This document shows positions 1 through 5,083 of a stretch of DNA of 5,083 nt, piece by piece. Made by a program: the position numbers and the translations under genes. Below the pieces are notes generated by a model that searched no databases, was not told where the DNA came from, and saw only the letters and a list, made by a program, of their open reading frames with translations. Source of the stretch: Planctomycetaceae bacterium (lineage in GTDB: Bacteria; Planctomycetota; Planctomycetia; Pirellulales; Pirellulaceae); contig SKVE01000464.1 of NCBI GenBank assembly GCA_007129635.1, forward strand, positions 1 to 5,083, read 5' to 3'. How positions within the stretch are numbered: the stretch's first letter is position 1; each line of letters begins with the position of its first letter.

Positions 1-188
1 CAAGTCCGTTCGTCAGGTGGGATATCGCGGAGGGCCGATGCCACATCCGACCAGCCGGCGTCCCGATACGCTTCCGCCAACACACGTCGATCGTCGCGAA
101 TCTCGCCGGTTTGCAGTTGGCCTTTTAGGTTTTCCAGATTGGGGTGGAACAGGCTGGTGCCGAGCGTACACAGCAAGATCGGTCGCAT
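1..188 (-). CDS. CARF-family CRISPR-associated-like protein, N-terminal part
   Basis: The first 62 codons of a gene that leaves the window at its left edge. The protein begins MRPILLCTLGTSLFHPNLE: a beta strand followed by a GTS turn. This is how the Rossmann-like CARF domains of Csm6/Csx1-type and APE2256-type CRISPR-associated proteins typically open. Those proteins bind cyclic oligoadenylates and act as nucleases, ring nucleases or regulators. The visible end (residues 35-62, LAEAYRDAGW to PPDERT) resembles, from memory, bacterial members of that group that continue with a Cys-Gly-Ala-Glu motif; here the sequence stops one base into a third-position-ambiguous Cys/Trp/stop codon (TG-). The start is well fixed: an AGGAG ribosome binding site (plus-strand 196-200) lies 7 bases before ATG. 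It is probably the last visible member of the cluster, 131 bases after the Lon-CARF gene. Its effector domain is out of view, so its activity cannot be stated. Confidence 0.72.
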   Translation of the reverse strand, partial: MRPILLCTLGTSLFHPNLENLKGQLQTGEIRDDRRVLAEAYRDAGWSDVASALRDIPPDERT

Positions 189-319
189 TCGAGAACTCCT
201 GGCTTTCCGTTTTTGCTAACAATTCAGAGCAGTGAAGTCGAACTTCCTGGCTTCTTCCTGGATAACGTCGCAGCGAGGCCCACAATGACAGAACTTTTTT
301 TGCGTCCGTGCACTCCTTC
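189..319 (-). other. intergenic gap between the two CARF genes
   Basis: 131 bases separate the stop of the Lon-CARF gene from the next start. No convincing terminator hairpin is visible, so read-through from the upstream cluster is plausible. The gap contains a run of seven A residues in the transcript sense (295-301) without a preceding stem. It also contains related copies of an AGCCAGGAAGTTC-like motif: plus-strand 240-252, a shorter CTTCCTGG at 254-261, and a close variant at 193-204 that contains the ribosome binding site of the next gene. The repeats may be a local duplication. No promoter could be assigned. Confidence 0.4.
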
Positions 320-1693
320 TCAATTCTTCCAGCAAACCAGTTGTTCGCTTCCCGGTCCTGGACGATGGTCCGGGCTGGAGAGCGTGTCGTTCTTGACGTA
401 CAGTCGCCAACTGGCGGGGGGCATGCCGCGGTCGGCGATCAGCGTCATCCATTTGGTGCCCGGTGTCAGGTCTAGCACCAGATCGTCCGCCGATTGGCCT
501 AGCACAAATCGGTTGATGGCCGCTGGGATCTGCTGTTCCAGTGTTTGGTCGTCCACAAAGGGTGCCGGTACGCAGGCGCGGCCGTCTGCCTCCAGCAGTT
601 CCCGGACCATCTGCATGCGTTTGGTCTGGTCTCGCCGAGCATCCTCGTCGGGCGTGTACAGCAACAGGCAAGACCGCACGTCCAGCGCGCGGGCCGCCAG
701 CAGTACCAGTTCGGGACTGCCGCTGACGATCGTCACCATGTGTGTGGGACGGCAGTCCGGGTATCGCTCAAGCAGATGAGCCCGGCAAAGCTGGGTGATC
801 GTCGGTAGCAGGTGGCTCCAGTAATACTGAGTCGTGCGTGGTTCGCCTCGTGGCTGATTCCGGTAGTAGCTGCAGCAGCGTCGAAAGGCTTGTGTATCGT
901 CCGGACCCTCGGGCCGGGGTGGCGGTGCCTGCCATCGCACCGTCAGATCGGATAGCGCCCGAACCGGATCGCGCTCGGCCATCCGCAGGCATCCGATCTG
1001 GATGCGGGTGTTCAAACGACGAGCCTCGGCAACCTGGACTTGCGGAACGAAGAAGACTTCGGCGCCGCTGTCGACCGCCAGATCGAGCTTCTCTGACAGG
1101 AATTCGACCGGCCGGATGCCGTCACCGTCGTCCCAACTGCCGCTGGCCCAAATCAGCGGATCCGGTGTGCCACGTCCGTCCGCCACCAACAGCCCGGCAG
1201 CCAGCGAGGCCCAGCCGGAGGGGCAGTCCAAGGGCATTTCGCTCAAATCCAAGCCACTCAGTTGGTCGCCGAGAGCGAGGCCCCAGTCGCGTGATGTCAA
1301 ACCACCACGCTCGATCAGTACATCCAAAACCTCGTCTGCCAAGCGGGCCAGTCCGGAGGGTAAACGCGAACTGTGCGACTGCTGTGGCACCCAGCGCAGC
1401 GGCAATACCAGGGCCGGCTGCAACAGTGCCAACGGTAAATCACGCTGCGTGGCGAAGACCACCCAGCACGAGCCGAACGTGGCGGGCAGCTCGGGAGGCT
1501 GTTGCCAGCTTTGGCGAAAGGAATCCGGCATCGCGTCGTTTTCCGCCGCGCGTCGCCACACTTCCGGCCGCAGCCACCAAGGGGCCAATTCGCGGAGATG
1601 CATTACCAGATCGAAGGCCGACGACGGTGTCATCTGCTCCCAAGGCCCTCTGAGGCGGCAGCAAAGATCGGTCCAGTCCAATCGGGATGTCAT
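320..1693 (-). CDS. Lon-like protease fused to a CARF sensor domain
   Basis: A 457-residue protein predicted to be a ligand-controlled serine protease. Residues about 110-220 match the Lon (S16) proteolytic core. DCPSG at 156-160 corresponds to Lon DGPSAG with nucleophile Ser159. Ser184-Gly185 sits where E. coli Lon has Thr704-Gly705. PVEFLSEK at 195-202 corresponds to PIGGLKEK with catalytic Lys202, and Gly210 and Pro217 match the following strand. The Ser-to-Lys distance is 43, as in E. coli Lon Ser679/Lys722, with no gaps. The AAA+ ATPase and Lon N-domain are absent. After a linker, residues about 317-435 look like a CARF domain: strand and turn VTIVSGSPELVLLAA, then CLLLYTP, ending in DLTPGTKWM (408-416), close to the N-x-T-G-G-T-K-x-M signature of Card1/Can1-type CARF proteins. 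No membrane segment or signal peptide is evident. The ATG start has a weak GAAAGAG ribosome binding site 9 bases upstream. The Lon-then-sensor order is that of CalpL, which uses SAVED instead. The catalytic GG of Lon is replaced by Glu-Phe, so activity needs proof. Confidence 0.8.
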   Translation of the reverse strand: MTSRLDWTDLCCRLRGPWEQMTPSSAFDLVMHLRELAPWWLRPEVWRRAAENDAMPDSFRQSWQQPPELPATFGSCWVVFATQRDLPLALLQPALVLPLRWVPQQSHSSRLPSGLARLADEVLDVLIERGGLTSRDWGLALGDQLSGLDLSEMPLDCPSGWASLAAGLLVADGRGTPDPLIWASGSWDDGDGIRPVEFLSEKLDLAVDSGAEVFFVPQVQVAEARRLNTRIQIGCLRMAERDPVRALSDLTVRWQAPPPRPEGPDDTQAFRRCCSYYRNQPRGEPRTTQYYWSHLLPTITQLCRAHLLERYPDCRPTHMVTIVSGSPELVLLAARALDVRSCLLLYTPDEDARRDQTKRMQMVRELLEADGRACVPAPFVDDQTLEQQIPAAINRFVLGQSADDLVLDLTPGTKWMTLIADRGMPPASWRLYVKNDTLSSPDHRPGPGSEQLVCWKN

Positions 1694-1727
1694 CGGCGAG
1701 GCTCTTTCGTAACTCGTAAAGGCGATA

Positions 1728-2840
1728 CTACGAACTGGCTTCTAACAAAGGCCATTCGACCTGCTCCGGCCCGACGCGCAAGACCGCCAGTTGATCGGTT
1801 TCTAGCAATTGACTTAACAAGAAAGTCGCTTTGCCAGACGAATCGATGGTGGCCCGAACACCGTGCAACGTCACCATCTGATCCGCCAGGCTAGTCGCTC
1901 GCTCCTGCGCCGGGCTCAAAAACTCCAACATCACGGGCTCGTCGGCCGCCGGTTGCGACGGGAGTGTCAAACGGGCGGTGAGATCGCCAGCCGGGGATAC
2001 CCACTGACACCAGTACGGCGGCGCGAAGGGCACCGTTTCACCCGCTCGAGCCACGGGGAGCCGACGCATCCGGTCCCGCAACTCGACGACAATGACCGAT
2101 AGGCGGATCGCGGCGATCTGCTGTCGCTGTTCGTGAAATCGAGCCGCCAGTCGTCTGGCGTCGGCAGGGGCGAGCTGCGGGACATGAGTCAGCGCGAGTT
2201 CTTCCTCGGCCAACTCCGCCGCGCGCAAGATATCCAGGTATTTCAACGCGGTGACCGCCAGACCGTAGTCGAAGTCGGCTAGGTCCGTTCGCATCGCCAT
2301 GCCGACGGCTTGGATCTGCACGGCGGCGGGCAGAAACAACTCGGCGTGTTCCGCCAGCCACTGCGCGCAATCGTCCAGATCGCTTTCTAAATCCAAATCC
2401 TGGATCTCCCTCCGCCGCGCGGCATACAGCACCAGTTGTGCGTCGTCCAGATCGTTCAGCAAACGCTCGGCCAGTTCGCTGCGATCTTCCGCCGGTCCGA
2501 CTTCTTCGAAGGCTTGCTGCAGGGCTTGTGTCTCTTCTAGCCAGCCTTGCGGATGGGGTACCGTCAGGGCTTGGCCTGCCAAATGAGTGCCTTGCTCGGC
2601 CAGAAGCACGTCAACCTGGGATAAAGCATCCAGTCCGTCTAACTGCTCGATCAACTCGGGGCGGACGCGACGCAGCTTGGCCCACAGTGCCAGCAGGTCA
2701 AAGGCTTCGTCTGCCGTTTCGGGACCAGTATGCAACACATCTTGGAGACGACTCAGCCAATCGTCGACCTCGACCAACGGATCGGGGATACCGTGGCAAG
2801 TCGCGGTTAAGCTGGGGAATACGTAGGGGCTTTCGTTCAT
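1728..2840 (-). CDS. acidic helical protein with C-terminal beta domain, unknown function
   Basis: A 370-residue protein I do not recognise. Residues about 20-260 are rich in Leu, Ala, Glu and Asp and look almost wholly helical, with acidic stretches such as RREIQDLDLESDLDDCAQ near 142-159. Residues about 275-365 are beta-rich: alternating hydrophobic segments VMLEFLSP, MVTLHGVRATID and SGKATFLLSQL, resembling a small immunoglobulin-like or carboxypeptidase-regulatory-like sandwich. There is no signal peptide, membrane segment or evident catalytic motif. It starts 3 bases after the stop of the preceding gene and has only a weak ribosome binding site, which suggests translation coupled to that gene. 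The Lon-CARF gene follows 34 bases after its TAG stop. Given these neighbours it could be an adaptor, an anti-sigma-type inhibitor or a substrate of the protease. These roles are inference; the gene itself is well supported by length, frame and tight packing. Confidence 0.75.
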   Translation of the reverse strand: MNESPYVFPSLTATCHGIPDPLVEVDDWLSRLQDVLHTGPETADEAFDLLALWAKLRRVRPELIEQLDGLDALSQVDVLLAEQGTHLAGQALTVPHPQGWLEETQALQQAFEEVGPAEDRSELAERLLNDLDDAQLVLYAARRREIQDLDLESDLDDCAQWLAEHAELFLPAAVQIQAVGMAMRTDLADFDYGLAVTALKYLDILRAAELAEEELALTHVPQLAPADARRLAARFHEQRQQIAAIRLSVIVVELRDRMRRLPVARAGETVPFAPPYWCQWVSPAGDLTARLTLPSQPAADEPVMLEFLSPAQERATSLADQMVTLHGVRATIDSSGKATFLLSQLLETDQLAVLRVGPEQVEWPLLEASS

Positions 2841-2843
2841 GGT

Positions 2844-3656
2844 TCACTCGCTGGCCTGCGTCGAAGCAGGCAACGTTGGTTCTGTCCGTCCACACCGCTG
2901 CCGTAGCGTGATCCAGTTTTCGTACTTCAACTGGCTCAATGGCGGCAGCACGTCCTTCAACAAGGCGTAATCGCCGCGGATCAAACGACCGTACAGATCC
3001 CGATGGCGATGTTGGCAACGTTTCACGAATTGCACCGATGGTTTGAAGACTCGATGGTACAAACGTTCGGCGGGCGACCAGGCAGCCTGGCGTTGTTCCA
3101 GTAACCGTTGTTCCCGATCGACAGTTTCTCGGTCGCGACGCCCGTTTCGACCGCTGCGCATGCCTCGTTCTCGCGGCAAATCTGCTGCCGAGTCGGCTTG
3201 TCGCGCGGTTCGTGTTGCGTCTTCGCTGCCATGGCCTGGCAGAAAGGCGGTCAACACCACCCGCTGGCCGAACAGCACCAGCACGCCGCTGGTGCCCAAA
3301 CAAACAGTGACGCGGTCCCCGTCCTGGTGCCAGCCCAGCAACGTGGCATCTGCGGTGTCTTGTGACACGGCTGTACGGTACAGCTCGTACAGCGGCTGAG
3401 CCGTCTGGCCTTGCGAAGCGGTGGCCTGCTGGGCATAGGTCCAGCGGGCGTCGCCATCCTCAGGATTCAAGATGTGCAGATAATTCGGCATGACAAGCTG
3501 CCAGGCGAAACACTCGGGGGCCGTCAGCAGGTGGTCGCGCAGGTGATCCCAGGCGGAACGCCAGTCGGCAAAGAAGGATACCTGTTGGTCGGGGCGAGCT
3601 GGGTCGGTGACCGTGTCCAACTGCAAGGTCTCGTTGGCTGAGGTGGTTTGATTCAT
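2844..3656 (-). CDS. two-part protein with Arg-rich hinge, unknown function
   Basis: A 270-residue protein I do not recognise. The chosen ATG overlaps the stop of the sigma-like gene as ATGA (3653-3656), a classic translational coupling arrangement, with AGGAG 9 bases upstream. A longer reading from 3764 would overlap the sigma-like gene by over 100 bases and is less likely. Residues about 26-140 form a compact part with aromatic-rich helices (FFADWRSAW, CFAWQLVMPNYLHIL) and then strands DRVTVCL, GVLVLFG and QRVVLTAFLPG. Residues about 141-195 are polar, charged and Arg-rich (GMRSGRNGRRDRETVDREQR near 165-184) and look flexible. Residues 196-255 form a basic helical C-terminal part (YHRVFKPSVQFVKRCQHRHRD and LKYENWITLRQRC). 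The strand pattern ending LTAF recalls the last strands of some BECR-fold RNase toxins, but this is weak. The exposed hinge between two parts makes it a candidate substrate of the Lon-CARF protease, by analogy with CalpT. Confidence 0.78.
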   Translation of the reverse strand: MNQTTSANETLQLDTVTDPARPDQQVSFFADWRSAWDHLRDHLLTAPECFAWQLVMPNYLHILNPEDGDARWTYAQQATASQGQTAQPLYELYRTAVSQDTADATLLGWHQDGDRVTVCLGTSGVLVLFGQRVVLTAFLPGHGSEDATRTARQADSAADLPRERGMRSGRNGRRDRETVDREQRLLEQRQAAWSPAERLYHRVFKPSVQFVKRCQHRHRDLYGRLIRGDYALLKDVLPPLSQLKYENWITLRQRCGRTEPTLPASTQASE

Positions 3657-4540
3657 GACCTCGGTCTCCTGGGGTGATCCGGCAGCAACCGGTGGAAACA
3701 ACGGGCCCAGACTGCCGCGTCCTGCACTTGTTTGCGAGCCTGGTCTTTGGCGCGATGCACCCACTGGTTCCAGACATCGGGGGTCAGTCTTGTTGTGTGG
3801 GGCGGTAGCGACGCCGCGCCGCGACAGATCAAATCAGCCTCGATCTTCACCGTCGGATCGCTGATCCTTTGAGAGATCGTTACCCAGAGCTCACCAAGCG
3901 ACGGCCAGTCGGGTTTCAAACATCGAGAACGTTCGTCAGGGGCCCAAGGCAGCAGCCATTCGACCAGACCCGCCAAATCGGCACGCCAGGCCGGATCGTG
4001 GCTCAGCGGTTCCTGTGACAGGCAGCGGACCGCCGCCAAACGGAGCTGCAGCAAGAGCACGGCGAAGTAATCGACAGCGCGCGAAGGCGGCCAGGCGATG
4101 CGATTCAGTACTTCGCGAAGTTCTGTACGGAGTTTCATGACTTGCTCGCTGGCATCCTCGTGATCGTCGCTTGCCGCCGCTGTCAACGCTGGATGAGCTT
4201 CCTGGCCACCGGCAGCAGGTTGGACAGGGCACATGCTTATGCGACGCCATCGGTCGATCGCCCAGTGGTTCAATACGGTCCGACACCAATCCTCGAAGCG
4301 ACCGCGTTGGGGATCGAACTGCTGGATTTTCGACCAGACCAAGCTTTTCGACTCTGCCACCAGGTCGTCAAGCAGGCTGCCGCGGAACTTTGCCGCCACT
4401 TGGCGAGCCAGCCTTTCGATGACGGGCAACAGGCGTTGCAATGCTTGGTCTCGAACGTCCTGCGGCTGTGTGGTATCCGCGACGAGACAGGCCAGGGCTG
4501 ACCAATCTGATATCACCTCGTTCTGCGGGTCGCATGGCAT
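3653..4540 (-). CDS. sigma-70-like factor with divergent C-terminal region
   Basis: A 295-residue protein with a clear sigma-70 region 2 at about residues 35-101: LLPVIERLARQVAAKF, then DDLVAESKSLVWSKIQQFDP, then GRFEDWCRTVLNHWAIDRWRR. This reproduces the usual pattern of acidic helix, FDP turn, aromatic W and terminal NxxxDxxRR. In sigma factors this region binds the RNA polymerase beta' clamp and melts the -10 element. A disordered linker (102-132) follows. Residues 133-280 do not look like a standard ECF region 4. They are helical with LLLQLRLAAVRCL, LVEWLLPW, WPSLGELWVTIS and DVWNQWVHRAKDQARKQV; the last stretch could be a degenerate recognition helix. The start is well fixed: GGAGG (plus-strand 4547-4551) lies 6 bases before ATG. 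It is the first gene of the cluster and overlaps the next by ATGA. By analogy with CalpS it may be the transcriptional output of the system. It could instead act as a sigma mimic that binds polymerase without promoter recognition. Confidence 0.82.
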   Translation of the reverse strand: MPCDPQNEVISDWSALACLVADTTQPQDVRDQALQRLLPVIERLARQVAAKFRGSLLDDLVAESKSLVWSKIQQFDPQRGRFEDWCRTVLNHWAIDRWRRISMCPVQPAAGGQEAHPALTAAASDDHEDASEQVMKLRTELREVLNRIAWPPSRAVDYFAVLLLQLRLAAVRCLSQEPLSHDPAWRADLAGLVEWLLPWAPDERSRCLKPDWPSLGELWVTISQRISDPTVKIEADLICRGAASLPPHTTRLTPDVWNQWVHRAKDQARKQVQDAAVWARCFHRLLPDHPRRPRS

Positions 4541-4947
4541 GGCTTGCCTCCGAAGACGGGATCTCCCGATGGGAAGCCCTTGGCTCCCCTACTCAGAGGC
4601 CCATGCTAAACGACTGCAAGACGGATTACCACTAGGGGGCCGCACTGTTAGATACGCTGCTGAATGATCGGAATGACAAAGGGCGAAAAATTTCTGCAGC
4701 GTTTACTGAAAGAGACGAAATCAGTCCGGAAACAACCGACGATGTAGGAAATCGCCCAGATCATCGGCTGCCGCACTGGGCCGCTCGTTCCGGCTTCGAT
4801 CCAGATCCTGCAGCGGGTGCAGGTCAGCCGTCCCCGAGTTGGGCCCTCCTGCATGGTTCGCTGGGTTTCGCGACCGCGGGAAAGCAAATGAGCCGACACC
4901 CGACACAAAAAAATGGCAGGACACGGACGACGACGCCAGTTGGCCGA
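4541..4947 (-). other. non-coding upstream region of the cluster
   Basis: About 400 bases between the end of the membrane protein gene and the start of the sigma-like gene. It contains open frames in more than one reading frame, but none has a credible start and ribosome binding site. I could not identify a confident -35/-10 pair or an ECF-type GGAAC/CGTC pair at proper spacing; the promoter of the cluster is nevertheless expected here. The stretch nearest the sigma-like gene holds two hairpins described separately. No tRNA, riboswitch or CRISPR repeat is visible. Confidence 0.5.
4557..4588 (-). promoter_or_regulatory. tandem hairpins in the leader before the sigma-like gene
   Basis: Two inverted repeats lie just upstream of the GGAGG ribosome binding site. 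The outer one (4571-4588) pairs GGG with CCC and AGCC with GGCT around a 3-base loop, with one bulged base. The inner one (4557-4568) pairs CGGGA with TCCCG around 2 bases, which is tight for an RNA loop but acceptable as a DNA operator half-site pair. They end 6 bases before the ribosome binding site. They could be an operator or a structured leader controlling the first gene of the cluster. There is no following U-run, so a terminator is unlikely. Confidence 0.3.
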
Positions 4948-5083
4948 TTAGAAGTGGTTGCCGACCTTGGACAAACACATCACCACGGAAATCACGGCCA
5001 TGGCGATGATCGCGACCGGCAACAGGCTGCCCGTCAGCACGAACCAGACTCCGGCGACGCAAAACGCAGGCCACAACACGGCC
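4948..5083 (-). CDS. membrane protein, C-terminal end only
   Basis: The last 44 codons of a gene that enters from the right edge and ends with TAA. The visible protein is strongly hydrophobic: LWPAFCVAGVWFVLTG (about residues 3-18), then LLPVAIIAMAVISVVMCL (about 20-37), then a short polar tail SKVGNHF. This fits two closely spaced transmembrane helices, or a hairpin, ending in the cytoplasm or periplasm. The family cannot be named from so little. It lies about 400 bases upstream of the sigma-like gene on the same strand and is probably a separate transcription unit. Confidence 0.65.
   Translation of the reverse strand, partial: AVLWPAFCVAGVWFVLTGSLLPVAIIAMAVISVVMCLSKVGNHF

Noticed and set aside
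838..1712. Long open frames on the plus strand opposite the Lon-CARF gene
   Set aside because: They lie antisense to a gene with recognisable domains and are rich in Arg, Ser and Pro with no family features, as expected for shadows in GC-rich DNA.
2844..3764. Upstream ATG at 3764 for the 270-residue protein
   Set aside because: It would overlap the sigma-like gene by more than 100 bases, and the extra residues look like a shadow; the ATGA-coupled start at 3656 with AGGAG upstream fits better.
4600..4900. ECF-type or sigma-70-type promoter elements before the sigma-like gene
   Set aside because: Isolated GGAAC, CGTC, TTGCAG and TAGCAT matches occur, but no pair has acceptable spacing.
4721..4908. 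Protein-like stretch ending SAAADDLGDFLHRRLFPD on the minus strand, and an overlapping frame ending at 4648
   Set aside because: The composition of the first is suggestive, but no start codon with a ribosome binding site could be found, and the two frames overlap each other. At most it is a remnant.
4907..4940. Possible terminator after the membrane protein gene (run of seven T in the transcript sense)
   Set aside because: The preceding sequence can form only about four base pairs (TGGC with GCCA) around a long loop, too weak to call.

Overview
The window is GC-rich bacterial DNA with every recognisable gene on the minus strand. Base composition, protein style and the unusual sigma-like protein suggest a planctomycete (Pirellulaceae-like). 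That placement is inference; no taxonomic marker gene is present.

Read in the direction of transcription (high to low coordinates), the layout is as follows. (1) The C-terminal end of a membrane protein enters from the right edge and stops at 4948. (2) About 400 bases (4541-4947) follow with no convincing gene. Two small hairpins lie there just before the next ribosome binding site. (3) A tight four-gene cluster runs from 4540 to 320: a sigma-70-like protein (region 2 clear, divergent C-terminus), an unrecognised 270-residue protein joined to it by an ATGA stop/start overlap, an unrecognised acidic 370-residue protein starting 3 bases after the previous stop, and a 457-residue protein starting 34 bases further on. 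(4) After a 131-base gap, a second CARF-type (CRISPR-associated Rossmann fold) gene begins at 188 and runs off the left edge.

The 457-residue protein is the central finding. Its first half aligns without gaps to the proteolytic core of Lon protease and keeps the Ser-Lys catalytic dyad (Ser159 and Lys202, 43 residues apart, as in E. coli Lon Ser679/Lys722). Its last third looks like a CARF domain, with the signature DLTPGTKWM at residues 408-416. It therefore reads as a nucleotide-sensing protease without an AAA+ ATPase.

A Lon-type sensor protease beside a sigma-like factor and two proteins of unknown function resembles the described CalpL-CalpT-CalpS system, in which a SAVED-Lon protease activated by cyclic oligoadenylate cuts an anti-sigma protein to release a sigma factor. 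Here the sensor is CARF rather than SAVED, the partners are not recognisable CalpT relatives, and the downstream gene starts like Csm6/Csx1/APE2256-type CARF proteins. No CRISPR array, cas10 or nucleotide cyclase lies in the window, so the source of any signal is unknown. The working model is inference: the sensor binds a cyclic nucleotide, the Lon domain cuts one of the two middle proteins, and the sigma-like factor is freed to change transcription.
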